64,000 nucleotides of DNA from Flavobacterium poyangense. Lineage in GTDB: Bacteria > Bacteroidota > Bacteroidia > Flavobacteriales > Flavobacteriaceae. The position numbers were made by a program, and so were the translations under genes. The stretch is from the NCBI RefSeq assembly GCF_011751075.1, contig NZ_JAALLN010000001.1, forward strand, positions 843,113 to 907,112, in the 5' to 3' direction. The notes below the pieces were generated by a model. That model saw only the letters and a program-made list of their open reading frames with translations, had not been told where the DNA came from and ran no database searches. Shown piece after piece: positions 52,832 to 62,559 of this stretch (the first letter of the stretch is position 1; each line of letters opens with the position of its first letter).

Positions 52832-54457
52832 ATGCTAAAAGGATTCTTTCACGTACCAAAAGCGGTAAACGAACCGGTAAAAGGATACGCACCAAACTCA
52901 CCGGAAAGAGCAGCTGTTCAGGCCGCTTACACTAAAATGTGGAACGCACAAATTGATGTTCCGTTATACATTGGAAGTGAAGAAATTAAAACCGGAAATA
53001 CCAGAACAATGTCAGCTCCTCACGATCACAAACATATCGTAGGAACTTATCACTTAGCTGAAAAGCAACATATTGAAAAAGCAATTGCTAATGCTCTTGA
53101 ATCAAGAACTGCATGGGCAAACATGGCATGGGAACAACGTGCTGCTATTTTCTTAAAAGCAGCTGAACTTATTGCAGGACCTTACAGAGCTCGCATTAAT
53201 GCTGCTACTATGATTGGTCAATCCAAAAATATACACCAGGCAGAAATTGATGCTGCTTGTGAATTAATCGACTTTTTACGTTACAACGTAGAATTTATGA
53301 CACAAATTTACAACGATCAGCCAAAATCTGATTCTTCAACATGGAACCGTTTAGAGTACAGACCTCTTGAAGGTTTTGTTTACGCAATCACTCCTTTTAA
53401 CTTTACTGCTATTGCTGCAAATCTTCCTGCAAGTGCTGCTATGATGGGTAACGTTGTAATCTGGAAACCAAGTGACAGCCAGGTATTTTCTACAAAAATC
53501 ATTATCGAAGTATTCAAAGAAGCGGGAGTTCCTGATGGCGTTATCAACGTAGTTTTTGGAGATGCTTTAATGATTACTGATACTGTTTTAGCAAGTCGTG
53601 ATTTTGCAGGAGTTCACTTTACAGGTTCAACTCACGTATTCAAAGACATCTGGGCTAAAATTGGAGCAAACATTCACCACTACAAAACATACCCAAGAAT
53701 TGTTGGTGAAACCGGTGGTAAAGATTTTATCATTGCACACCCAAGCGCTAATGTAAAACAAGTAAGTACCGGAATTACTCGTGGTGCTTTCGAATTTCAA
53801 GGGCAAAAATGTTCTGCAGCTTCAAGAGCTTATATTCCACAAAGTTTATGGCCAGCTGTAAAAGAGCAAATAATTACTGATGTAAAATCAATGAAAATGG
53901 GTTCTCCGGAAGATTTTGGAAACTTCATTACAGCGGTAATTCACGAAGGTTCTTTTGATAAATTGGCGAGTTATATTGACCAGGCTAAAAAAGATGCTGA
54001 CGCTGAAATCATCGTTGGAGGAAATTATGATAAATCGGTAGGATACTTTATCGAACCAACCGTTATTGTAACGACAAATCCAAAATACACTACAATGGAA
54101 ACCGAACTATTCGGACCAGTAATTACTATTTATGTATACGAAGATGCAAAATGGGAAGAAACTTTAGAATTAGTAGACACTACTTCTGAGTATGCTTTAA
54201 CCGGAGCTGTATTCAGCCAGGATCGTTATGCTATTGAAGTAGCAACTACCAAATTGCAAAATGCAGCCGGTAACTTCTACATCAATGACAAACCAACCGG
54301 AGCTGTTGTAGGCATGCAACCATTTGGTGGAGCAAGAGCATCAGGAACTAATGACAAGGCAGGTTCTGCACTAAACTTATTGCGTTGGGCTTCTCCTAGA
54401 ACAATCAAAGAAACTTTTGTTACTCCGGAAGATTACAGATATCCATTTTTAGGATAA
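52832..54457 (+). CDS. pruA: L-glutamate gamma-semialdehyde dehydrogenase (P5C dehydrogenase)
   Basis: 541 residues from the ATG at 52832 (MLKGFFHVPKAVNEPVKGYA); a TTG 27 bp earlier is in frame but family members start here. It oxidises P5C/glutamate semialdehyde to glutamate in proline breakdown. The aldehyde dehydrogenase catalytic Cys is C327 in GQKCSAASR, and the general-base Glu is E293 in VGETGGK. YAITPFNFTAIAANLPASA is the P5CDH landmark. No proline dehydrogenase is next to it. A strong terminator follows. Confidence 0.96.
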   Translation: MLKGFFHVPKAVNEPVKGYAPNSPERAAVQAAYTKMWNAQIDVPLYIGSEEIKTGNTRTMSAPHDHKHIVGTYHLAEKQHIEKAIANALESRTAWANMAWEQRAAIFLKAAELIAGPYRARINAATMIGQSKNIHQAEIDAACELIDFLRYNVEFMTQIYNDQPKSDSSTWNRLEYRPLEGFVYAITPFNFTAIAANLPASAAMMGNVVIWKPSDSQVFSTKIIIEVFKEAGVPDGVINVVFGDALMITDTVLASRDFAGVHFTGSTHVFKDIWAKIGANIHHYKTYPRIVGETGGKDFIIAHPSANVKQVSTGITRGAFEFQGQKCSAASRAYIPQSLWPAVKEQIITDVKSMKMGSPEDFGNFITAVIHEGSFDKLASYIDQAKKDADAEIIVGGNYDKSVGYFIEPTVIVTTNPKYTTMETELFGPVITIYVYEDAKWEETLELVDTTSEYALTGAVFSQDRYAIEVATTKLQNAAGNFYINDKPTGAVVGMQPFGGARASGTNDKAGSALNLLRWASPRTIKETFVTPEDYRYPFLG

Positions 54458-54490
54458 TTTGCACCTACTGTCGTAACGACATTATATCTA

Positions 54491-54529
54491 AAATCCGAAT
54501 CTTACATATAAGATTCGGATTTTTTTTTT
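54491..54529 (+). terminator. Intrinsic terminator of pruA
   Basis: Stem AAATCCGAATCTT with AAGATTCGGATTT around a 6-nt loop, then a run of Ts. It is 34 bp past the pruA stop. Confidence 0.9.
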
Positions 54530-54987
54530 GCTTCTTTTTTAAAATTATCTACAAAATCAATTCTCTTTTTTTTAGCCTATAGTGTGTTATGCAATAGGCA
54601 ATTCGTCCCTTGATAATGACTCCCGATCGTTAACGATTAACTCTCGCCTTACAAATATTAATTGATTTATCGTTTTTACTGTTTTTCTTTTCTCCTTTGG
54701 AATATAATTTATAATGATAACCCGTTCGGGTGTAATTAAAAAGTAAGATTTAGTAAACATATAGAATGCTAAAATTAGAAATTAATATAGTGAGGGGTCC
54801 TAATCAAATTCTAATTTTCCTGCGTAGTCTAATGCAATTTATTTAAGGTAAGATTTCTTTTTTTCAGACTACGCAAAACAAAAATATATGTCTCAAAAAC
54901 AATTACACCCAACGAGTTATTACAATGTTATCTCTTTGAAGATGTATTTATTCTAAAAAAGCAGATAAAAACAACTTATAATGATTT
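54530..54987. other. Intergenic region without clear elements
   Basis: About 460 bp, AT-rich. It includes short self-complementary words (CCCGATCGTTAACGATTAAC near 54627) but no exact promoter box, no gene and no strong repeat. Confidence 0.5.
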
Positions 54988-55758
54988 ATGAATCTACGCC
55001 ATTTACAACATGAAGTTAACTTTACTCTAATGCACATGAAAAACTTACAAAAACCACCGAAAACAATCAAAAAGTCCCAGAGCATTGGCCATGAAATTGA
55101 TTACAAATGGAATGATAAAATTCTATCAAACCTTTTAGATCCTACTATAAACAACATTCATCTTGACAAAACATTAAACAAAATTGGTCATAAGGCCTCT
55201 TTAGGTCTTACCGCATCATTGTTGGAATGGGTATACTGGCGTTTTAAAGGACACTCTGCAATGTCTGATGAAATACACCAACGTATCGAAACTCTTTGGT
55301 TTTCAATTAAAAACCCCAAAAAGGCCAAACCGTTAGACTTTGACACTGATCTGAATTTTCCCATATCCGGTTTTATTAATGGTCCAATCTGGGTTGCCCT
55401 CATGAATGTAAGAATGATTGATGTGTTAAACAGAAAAGGTTCTTCTTTAATTCAAAGCGAATTAACGGGCCTCGTTTTAACAGTACGCCATCTTACTCCA
55501 AAGAAAAAAACATTTGACAAATGGTTTGAGGAAACAATCTCTAAACTTGTTGTCCAATTTCCAAATCAGAATAAGCAAATTGAATATTCTGAAGATGCTT
55601 TTTATGATGCATCGTCTGAGCCTGTAATTTGTCGCGAATATTTCTTTTCATCTTCATTTAAGTACAACCCCGATTCTGCTAAAAAAGCATTAAATAATTT
55701 TATTTCGGATATAGACTATACAACAAATACATTTTGCAGCATGAACAAAATCAATTAG
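54988..55758 (+). CDS. Hypothetical protein, no family recognised
   Basis: 256 residues from the ATG at 54988; ATGs at residues 15 and 17 could also be starts. It is soluble and basic (KNLQKPPKTIKKSQ), without signal peptide, with a helical-looking middle (TASLLEWVYWRFKGH, IHQRIETLWFSIKN) and a C-terminal mixed part. I recognise no catalytic motif. It sits alone between a terminator and a repeat region, in a stretch that looks accessory. An immunity or immunity-like protein is possible, but nothing supports it directly. Confidence 0.6.
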   Translation: MNLRHLQHEVNFTLMHMKNLQKPPKTIKKSQSIGHEIDYKWNDKILSNLLDPTINNIHLDKTLNKIGHKASLGLTASLLEWVYWRFKGHSAMSDEIHQRIETLWFSIKNPKKAKPLDFDTDLNFPISGFINGPIWVALMNVRMIDVLNRKGSSLIQSELTGLVLTVRHLTPKKKTFDKWFEETISKLVVQFPNQNKQIEYSEDAFYDASSEPVICREYFFSSSFKYNPDSAKKALNNFISDIDYTTNTFCSMNKIN

Positions 55759-55860
55759 AGCACCAAAATAATCTAACCGTAAAACCATAGATACAGATTA
55801 TTAACCTAAACCCGATCGTTAAACAGTACTATTGAATCAGAAAAAAAATCCTCTCGATCA

Positions 55861-56011
55861 GTGGCAGCTATTTTTTAGTTTGCCACAGATTAAAAGGATT
55901 AAAATGATTACTTCTTTGTTGAAAAATAATTCGTGGAAATTCGTGCAATTTGTGGCAAGCTTTCTCTAGTTTGCCACAGATTAAAAGGATTAAAATGATT
56001 ACTTCTTAGTT
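55861..56011. repeat. Dispersed mosaic repeat, copy C (reverse), with internal duplication
   Basis: TAGTTTGCCACAGATTAAAA followed by GGATTAAAATGATTACTTCTT (minus-strand end of the family) occurs at 55876-55920 and again at 55967-56011, 91 bp apart. Between them are AATTCGTGGAAATTCGTGCA and TTTGTGGCAAGC, the reverse of copy A's core; the reading TTGCCACA...TGTGGCAA gives 8-bp terminal inverted repeats. It belongs to the family at 12017 and 45172. No gene lies in this 308-bp gap. Confidence 0.75.
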
Positions 56012-56060
56012 AAAAAAACAGTCTTATGGCTTTTATATTTTAAAGTTTGGAATTTGGACC

Positions 56061-56086
56061 CGAGCGCTAGCGAACTGGCGAAGCAA
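56061..56086. repeat. CGAGCG-module overlapping the CocE gene end
   Basis: CGAGCGCTAGCGAACTGGCG then AAGCAA is nearly the module found at 12028-12053 and, reversed, at 23981-24010. It covers the stop codon and the last codons of the hydrolase gene (56067). Confidence 0.75.
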
Positions 56087-57827
56087 TTTCAAAAATTGGA
56101 ATTTTCACAAAACTATCCGTATACCATTTCACCTGCAGTGGCACTTTTGCATCTTTTATAGATTCCTCTGCTACTAGTTTTCCCGTTCCGTAATTCAGTT
56201 CAGAAAAAGGATTTTTATTTACATTTAACACCACCACCAAACGACTTCCTTTGCTCAATTGTTTACTGACCAAATGCGTATTCGAAAAAGGAATTGATTC
56301 TATGCTGTTCGGTTTTAATAATTCTCTTTTCGTACTATCTTTAGCATAACTGGCACGGCCTATATGATATGACAAATGAAAATACTCACCATTTGGCATT
56401 AGTTCATAAAGCGTAACACCAATATCCATATCTTTTTTATTGATACTTGCTTTTATTTCACCTGAAAACGAACCATTAATCAACACAGGCTCTTTTAGTA
56501 CATCACTTATAAAAACAAACCCATTACTCGTATCAATTTCTTTTCTGATAATTGGATCCGGATAATACTCATTGTTTTGCGTTTGCCTGTCTGCAAAATC
56601 AACTTCCTGGTACAAATATTTCTTTTCAGTTGTTTTTTTATCCTTTAAAGCATAAAAATCCCCCGATTTACTGTCTGTTAGATAAAACTGCAGGAAACCA
56701 TTGCTCATTTTATCGAGAGAAGGAGCGCTGCGCCACTCATTTGCCCCCATTACTTCATAGTTGATTTTATCTTTCAACATTTCGGGTTTAGGACCATTTT
56801 TCAGAATATAATCAAACCATTGGTAGGTTATTTTGCTCGTGCTGATGATTGCAGTTGGGTCAACCTTATAATCCCTCAAATCAGCCTGCCCTCCCACCTG
56901 AGCTCCAAAATGATCGTAAGGCCCTAAAATCATGTAAATCGGGGTTTTCGGATTGTATTTGCGGAGTTCCTTCGCATAGTATAAACTTGAATTCTGAGAA
57001 TCATTATAATAACCGTCAAAAATCAAAACAGGAATATCTATTTGCTCAAAATCTTTGCCATATGGAATCATTTTCTGCCAGTATGCATCAAATGAAGGAT
57101 GTTGCAACCATTTTTGCAAAAATTTGTTTGGTGTACCATCAATACTGTCTATTTTTTTATAAGAAACTCCCGTTTCATACCATTTAAAAGTCATTTTCCT
57201 GAAACGCTCTCTGTCAGCCCCTACAACAGTATCTAGGTACTTGTTATTGCCTACATAAAATGCCCATTCATAATTGGGATTTATAAAGATATTATTTTCC
57301 ATAGGCAGTCCCTTTCCGGGTATACTTGCTACATAAGGCACTATTGTTTTAAGAGCGGGATGCTTTTTTTTACAAGCCGCCCATTGCGTATAGCCATTGT
57401 AACTGCCTCCGTACATGCCAACGCTTCCATTGCACCATTTTTGTTTGCTTATCCAATCAATAACATCATAAACGTCATTAGCTTCATTTTCATAAGGTGT
57501 AATTGCATCCGGGCTAAATCGTTTGCCCCGCGAATAGGAAATGATACCAACATAACCCCGATCTGCTGCTTTTTTCAGTGATTTCAACGCTCTTGCTTTC
57601 CCCTCGACATAAATAGTATGCTGCAATATAACCGGCAGTGGGGCAGAACTCTCTTTTTTTCGCACCACAATAGCTGATATAAGGGCGCCGTCTCTGGTTT
57701 TAATCATCACGCTATCCTGAATATCATAGGCACTTTTTATATCTTCCGATCTGGTTGTACTTGTCTGCTGCGAAAAAACATTCGACAGCATGAAAATAAA
57801 AAATACAAAATTTAAAATGGGTTTCAT
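56067..57827 (-). CDS. CocE/NonD-family hydrolase (X-Pro dipeptidyl-peptidase-like)
   Basis: 586 residues with a signal peptide (KPILNFVFFIFMLSNVFSQ). The alpha/beta hydrolase domain has the nucleophile in YGGSYNGY (S142), an Asp in LIFDGYYNDSQN and a His in GPYDHFGA, as in the S15/CocE group; a C-terminal jelly-roll-like domain follows from about 360. These enzymes cleave esters, amides or X-Pro peptides; the substrate is unknown. Its last residues (IASPVR) and stop are encoded by a dispersed repeat module, so the natural C-terminus may have been altered. Confidence 0.85.
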   Translation of the reverse strand: MKPILNFVFFIFMLSNVFSQQTSTTRSEDIKSAYDIQDSVMIKTRDGALISAIVVRKKESSAPLPVILQHTIYVEGKARALKSLKKAADRGYVGIISYSRGKRFSPDAITPYENEANDVYDVIDWISKQKWCNGSVGMYGGSYNGYTQWAACKKKHPALKTIVPYVASIPGKGLPMENNIFINPNYEWAFYVGNNKYLDTVVGADRERFRKMTFKWYETGVSYKKIDSIDGTPNKFLQKWLQHPSFDAYWQKMIPYGKDFEQIDIPVLIFDGYYNDSQNSSLYYAKELRKYNPKTPIYMILGPYDHFGAQVGGQADLRDYKVDPTAIISTSKITYQWFDYILKNGPKPEMLKDKINYEVMGANEWRSAPSLDKMSNGFLQFYLTDSKSGDFYALKDKKTTEKKYLYQEVDFADRQTQNNEYYPDPIIRKEIDTSNGFVFISDVLKEPVLINGSFSGEIKASINKKDMDIGVTLYELMPNGEYFHLSYHIGRASYAKDSTKRELLKPNSIESIPFSNTHLVSKQLSKGSRLVVVLNVNKNPFSELNYGTGKLVAEESIKDAKVPLQVKWYTDSFVKIPIFEIASPVR

Positions 57828-57988
57828 TGCTTGAGTTTTTAAATGTGAGTTTTAAATTTGGCACAAGGCAATAACAGTCCTTAACGATAGCTATGGATTC
57901 GTTTACCTCTATTGTGTCTGTAATGTTTGAATTTTGAAGCTTGCTTTTTTTGCTGTAAATAGTTAAAAACAAAAGCTTCTATTTAGTA

Positions 57989-58708
57989 CTAAATCCTGTT
58001 GCTGCTTTTGAATTTAGCCGATTGGCGGTTTGAAACCTCTAATAATTCTCCGGTTTTTAGCTTTATTTCTAACCTGCCACTACTTGTTTTGTTTACTTCC
58101 CGGATGTATTTAATATTTACAATTTCGGTTCTGTTTATTCTAAAAAAAACAGTCTCATCCAATAGCTCTTCCCATTGACGGAGAGAGCGTCTTTGCAATG
58201 CTTTGTTACCTTGAAAATAAAGTCTGGTATAATTTTCCAGTGATTCAATTAAATAGATTTCATCCAATTGAATAAAGAATCGTTTTTCTCCATCCTTAAT
58301 GAAAATTTTTTGATCTTTTGTTACAGCATTAGATAAATCGGATTTCTGTTTTATAGTATTCCTTATTTTTTCAATTGCTTTTGCAAAACGTTCTTCCCGT
58401 ATGGGTTTCAACAGATAGTCTAAGGCATTTACTTCAAAGGCCTGCACAGCATATTCATTGTAAGCGGTAGTAAACAATACTTCGGGTGCTTTATCTAAAG
58501 ATTCCAGTAAATCAAAACCGGATTTTTCGGGCATCTGAATATCTAAAAAAATTAAATCGGGCATTTCTGTTTCAATCAGATCCTTAGCGGTATCGGCATT
58601 TTCAGCTTCGCCTACAAGAATAAAGTCTTCGTAAAACTTCAATGCTCTTTTTAGCTCTTCTCTTGATGAACGTTCATCATCGACGATTACAACTTTTATC
58701 TTTTTCAT
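57989..58708 (-). CDS. LytTR-family response regulator
   Basis: 239 residues: receiver domain (1-120, phospho-acceptor D56 in LIFLDIQMPEKSG) and a LytTR DNA-binding domain (about 135-235, EIYLIESLENYTRLYFQ, RINRTEIVNIKYIREV). It should respond to the adjacent LytS-like kinase, whose 3' end it overlaps by 4 bp (ATGA). Targets are unknown. Such pairs often control envelope or quorum-type genes. Confidence 0.92.
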   Translation of the reverse strand: MKKIKVVIVDDERSSREELKRALKFYEDFILVGEAENADTAKDLIETEMPDLIFLDIQMPEKSGFDLLESLDKAPEVLFTTAYNEYAVQAFEVNALDYLLKPIREERFAKAIEKIRNTIKQKSDLSNAVTKDQKIFIKDGEKRFFIQLDEIYLIESLENYTRLYFQGNKALQRRSLRQWEELLDETVFFRINRTEIVNIKYIREVNKTSSGRLEIKLKTGELLEVSNRQSAKFKSSNRI

Positions 58709-59766
58709 TTCGACCGTATTAAAATAGTGGCTAAAACCGTTTCGTCATCCAGCTCTTTAATTTCAAAAGAAGCATTTCCGTTATAGTGCAAAAGCAATCT
58801 TTCTTTCAGATTGTTTAGTCCAATCCCCAAATTTTTTGTTTCATAAAACAGCTTTCCAGAATTTTGAACACTGATTTTTATGAAATTATTTTCCTCCTCT
58901 GTTTTTACACTGATAAATCCGCCGTGTTTTCTTTTTTCAATTCCGTGTTTTATTGCATTTTCAACCAGCGACTGAATACTCATAGGCAGAATTAAACAGT
59001 TAGACACAGCGGCACTTGTCACAATTTCTATTTGCAAACGCTCTTCAAATCGCATCTTTTCAAGCTCCAGATAATCTTTCACAAGATTCATTTCGTCATT
59101 TAAAGTTACTAATTCCCCAGTAGTACTACTTAAAGAACTCCTTAACAACTCAGACAAAAGATCAATTGCCCTCCTGGCCGAATATGGATTTTCTAATACG
59201 AGAAATTTAATCGTATTCAATGCATTAAAAAAGAAATGCGGATTAAGCTGTGCACTAAGAGTATTGAGCTGTGCTTCTTTTATTAATAGAGACAATCGGG
59301 CATTTTCCTTTACCCTTTCAATTTCAAGCCTTGAATAATGATACAAATGATAAGCCAGCACCCAAATAGACATTAATCTTGTTCCTGTTATAAAAACGGA
59401 CAATTGCCTGTCTTTAAAAAACGCCATAAAAGAAATCCCAATATATTTTAAAGTAAACAAACGCACCAGATAAAGTTTACCAACAATCAAAAACAGATAC
59501 AATACAGAAAGAATCAAAATACTAAGGACCATTTTCGGAACCAACCTTTTTAAAGTTAATTTATTCCAGCCTCTTTTTAAAGCAAAATTCCTGTAAAGAT
59601 GGGTGAGTAAAATACCAATAGAGACATCCAATAGTAAGTCTGCAAGGCCTATTTTCCAAATAAAATTCCCGGTAAAAAAGGCCAGGCCACCCCAATACAA
59701 GGAAGTAATACTCCATGCAATAAGCTGAATTTTCCAATAAACCGATATTCTTGTAACTGTTTTCAA
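58705..59766 (-). CDS. LytS/YehU-like sensor histidine kinase
   Basis: 353 residues starting at TTG 59766 (no ATG upstream in frame before a stop). About four membrane helices (12-30, 40-56, 78-100, 118-140) precede the His_kinase domain with the phospho-acceptor H177 in LSAQLNPHFFFNALN, then an ATPase part (SLVENAIKHGIEKRKHGGFI, GIGLNNLKERL). It forms an operon with the LytTR regulator (4-bp overlap). The signal is unknown, and a second pair lies 1.6 kb away. Confidence 0.9.
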   Translation of the reverse strand: MKTVTRISVYWKIQLIAWSITSLYWGGLAFFTGNFIWKIGLADLLLDVSIGILLTHLYRNFALKRGWNKLTLKRLVPKMVLSILILSVLYLFLIVGKLYLVRLFTLKYIGISFMAFFKDRQLSVFITGTRLMSIWVLAYHLYHYSRLEIERVKENARLSLLIKEAQLNTLSAQLNPHFFFNALNTIKFLVLENPYSARRAIDLLSELLRSSLSSTTGELVTLNDEMNLVKDYLELEKMRFEERLQIEIVTSAAVSNCLILPMSIQSLVENAIKHGIEKRKHGGFISVKTEEENNFIKISVQNSGKLFYETKNLGIGLNNLKERLLLHYNGNASFEIKELDDETVLATILIRSK

Positions 59767-59884
59767 AATAAAAAGGATTCTTACAGTAGTAAAGATATCC
59801 CTATGCTACAGATTGAGCAAATAAAAGTATAGGAGCGAAAAATAATCGTAGATAAACGACATTAATTCTATTAACCGGAAAGTA

Positions 59885-59923
59885 AAAACCACAAATAACT
59901 ATAATGAAGTTACTTGTGGTTTT
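59885..59923 (-). terminator. Terminator of the SMP-30-like gene
   Basis: A 15-bp stem with one mismatch (AAAACCACAAATAAC at 59885-59899 with 59909-59923) around a 9-nt loop, then Ts on the minus strand. It is about 10 bp after the stop at 59934. Confidence 0.75.
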
Positions 59924-59933
59924 GTTCTAAATC

Positions 59934-61082
59934 TTATTTTAAACCCTCCAGATCAAAACTGGAAATTGTATGAAAAGCGTCAATTTCAGTGTTTTTTATT
60001 CCTTTAAAGGTATCATAATTCACAACTAATAATTTCCCCTTATAAATAATGGTTTCACAGGGATTATCCAGTTGTCCGTCGGCACCATCTGCATTTTCGT
60101 TTTCCCAGATCAAAGAAAGAATATTAGTATCCAGGTTTAATTGGTGCACACTATTGTAATCATAATTTGCAATAAAAATAGAATTTCTTTTCTCGTCATA
60201 AAAAAAACCGTCACTGCATTTTAACTGATCTGAACTAAAGACAACTTTTTTAGATTTTACTTTTCCGTCTTTAAAAAACTCTATTTTAGTAATCACACCA
60301 TCTCCAAAACTTCCTCCGTATAAATTCCCTTCTTTATCAAATGCAATTCCGTCAATTCCAAGCGAGTGCTTCTCAGTTCCCGGTTTCAAAGTAAACGTAC
60401 TGAGAACATACTGCTGTTTATTTTCGGCATTCAAAGTAATTTTAGATTTGTTTAACTCATCAAGTGAAAAACTGTAAATAGCACTTTCTATATCCCAGTT
60501 TAATGAAGCATCTGTAATATAAATACGATTTTTGGACCAACGAAGTCCATCTGAAAAATTGAATCCTTCAACCAAAACCTCAGCATTAACCGGCTTACCC
60601 TCTTTGACCATAACCCTAATTAATCTTGAAATATTCGTTTTTCCCGCAAAACACTGATTGTCTACTACATATAAATTTCCGTCGGGACCAAACTCCATTC
60701 CCATCGGATGTACTCTTTGGGTCAGGGGATGTAACGGCAGTTGATCAAACCAGGTTATTGGTTTATCGTTTTTATCGAAGACCAGAATTTTACTCCCGAA
60801 CTTTTCAAATGAAGTCGGATTGGTAACCGACAAATACAAATTTCCTTTTTTATCCAGAGCCATACCGTCCGGAGTGGTACAGGTTTCCCCTAAGTCGGCA
60901 AACAAAGTTGGTTTTATTAATTTTGAAGTTTCACTGTATACTATTTCTTGTTTCGTTTTCGCTTCAGCCAAGCCGCGTGAAGGTTCACCATATACAATGT
61001 CTTTTTTGGTCTTTTGAGCAATTAAATTTGGCGTACTGGTCAAAATCAAAAGACCAATTGCGACTTTACTAATTTTCTTCAT
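59934..61082 (-). CDS. SMP-30/gluconolactonase-like (NHL-type) beta-propeller protein
   Basis: 382 residues with a signal peptide (KKISKVAIGLLILTSTPNLIAQ). The body is a six-bladed propeller with repeated GxxLY and DGxxF/D motifs (PDGMALDKKGNLYLSV, GMEFGPDGNLYVVDNQ, GIAFDKEGNLYGGSFG). It could be a lactonase or a binding protein; the calcium-site Glu and Asn are not clearly placed. It stands between two LytTR/kinase pairs. Confidence 0.85.
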   Translation of the reverse strand: MKKISKVAIGLLILTSTPNLIAQKTKKDIVYGEPSRGLAEAKTKQEIVYSETSKLIKPTLFADLGETCTTPDGMALDKKGNLYLSVTNPTSFEKFGSKILVFDKNDKPITWFDQLPLHPLTQRVHPMGMEFGPDGNLYVVDNQCFAGKTNISRLIRVMVKEGKPVNAEVLVEGFNFSDGLRWSKNRIYITDASLNWDIESAIYSFSLDELNKSKITLNAENKQQYVLSTFTLKPGTEKHSLGIDGIAFDKEGNLYGGSFGDGVITKIEFFKDGKVKSKKVVFSSDQLKCSDGFFYDEKRNSIFIANYDYNSVHQLNLDTNILSLIWENENADGADGQLDNPCETIIYKGKLLVVNYDTFKGIKNTEIDAFHTISSFDLEGLK

Positions 61083-61386
61083 TTTATTTTAGGTTTAATT
61101 ATTTTTCAACATTCTGTATTTCATTTCAGTCTGTCTCCCAGAAATAAGACTAACAGCAAAATAATTTTGATCATCATTTATTATTTTTAAGCGAATATAA
61201 TTTCAAAAACCGCTCTTATTTTTCACAGCTACAGAAACACGGTTTTAGCATCCAAATACTAACTTTCACCCGAATACCCGATTCGTATGCCAAAAGGCTA
61301 TTTTCAGGAGCTAAATGTTATTATTCATCTTAACAACTCATACCCGATTTTATATTTTAGTATCTTGTCACCATTTAGAACAGTAT
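61083..61386. other. Divergent intergenic region
   Basis: Between the SMP-30-like gene (-) and the second kinase gene (+). AT-rich, no exact TAnnTTTG box, no hairpin and no separate gene; an in-frame extension of the kinase reaches 61315 but is not convincing. Confidence 0.5.
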
Positions 61387-62439
61387 ATGACCTTTTTGAA
61401 AAATCTTGATGTAAAAAGAATCCTCCTGCATGTTGCCTACTGGATTTCATTTTTGCTTTTATACATGTCTTCCAAGCCCGAAGAAGACACTTATTATGTT
61501 TTTACATTTGTTTATGCATGGAAAATTCTGGCAGAGGTAACTGCCGCCTACGGATTGATTTACTGGATTATTCCGCAGACCCTTAATAAAAAAAAGTACC
61601 TTCTCTTTTTAGCCTGCGCAACAGCTTGGCTTTATTTTGTTTTTGCGCTTTTAATGACTTTTAAATACTATTACCTCCAACCCAAATTCCCTGCTTTCTT
61701 TGATGGCTGGCTTGGTCAGAAAATGTCTGTTCCCGAAAGATTAACTTCTTTTAAATTGATATTCAGAGAATTTTCTTTTATTACCTATCCTATTTTAATC
61801 TTAGGGTTTATCAGTTTTAACCGCAAACAACAACGTCTTTTAAAACTGGAAGAAGAAAAAAAATCAATGGAACTCAAGTTTCTGAAAAACCAACTGAACC
61901 CTCACTTTCTTTTCAATACGTTAAATAACTTATACGTTTTAACGCTAAAAAAAGATGATAAAGCGCCCGAAGTAATTGCAAAATTATCTGAGATTTTAGA
62001 TTTTGTTTTATACCGTTGCAACGAAGATTATGTTTCAATAAATAAAGAAATTACTTTAATCGAAAACTATATTACTCTGGAGAAACTTCGTTACAACGAA
62101 AACAGGTTAAACATTTCCTTTATCAAAGACATTTCCGAAAACAATACCATTTCTCCGTTAATTCTACTGACTTTTATCGAAAATGCCTTCAAACACGGAG
62201 TGGTAAATGAAACTGAAAAAGCAAAAATTCAGCTGACCTTAGAAAGCAGAAAGAATCAGATTGTTTTTAGCATCGAAAACACAAAACCTCAAAACGAGCT
62301 GACCCCAGTTTCAGACAAATCTCAAATCGGATTAGTGAATGTTCAAAAGCAACTCGATTTGTTGTATCCCAAAAAACACCAACTAAAAATAGAAGAATCG
62401 CAAACCGATTTTAAAGTTGTGCTCTATCTGACGCCTTAA
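61387..62439 (+). CDS. LytS-like sensor histidine kinase
   Basis: 350 residues from the ATG at 61387 (TFLKNLDVKRILLHVAYW); the open frame up to 61315 adds no typical residues. About four membrane helices (12-30, 40-62, 70-92, 131-145) come before the His_kinase domain with H173 in KNQLNPHFLFNTLNN, then an ATPase part with ENAFKHGV. The LytTR regulator gene follows after 120 bp on the same strand. It mirrors the 59766 pair across the SMP-30 gene. Confidence 0.9.
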   Translation: MTFLKNLDVKRILLHVAYWISFLLLYMSSKPEEDTYYVFTFVYAWKILAEVTAAYGLIYWIIPQTLNKKKYLLFLACATAWLYFVFALLMTFKYYYLQPKFPAFFDGWLGQKMSVPERLTSFKLIFREFSFITYPILILGFISFNRKQQRLLKLEEEKKSMELKFLKNQLNPHFLFNTLNNLYVLTLKKDDKAPEVIAKLSEILDFVLYRCNEDYVSINKEITLIENYITLEKLRYNENRLNISFIKDISENNTISPLILLTFIENAFKHGVVNETEKAKIQLTLESRKNQIVFSIENTKPQNELTPVSDKSQIGLVNVQKQLDLLYPKKHQLKIEESQTDFKVVLYLTP

Positions 62440-62559
62440 CATTTTGAAGATCATAAATAAACAGCGTTGCGAATTAATACAAATAAAATGCAACAATAGA
62501 CAACATAAAACCGCTACATTAGATTTCCGAAAATCTCAAAAACACTTATCCTTTTTTGA

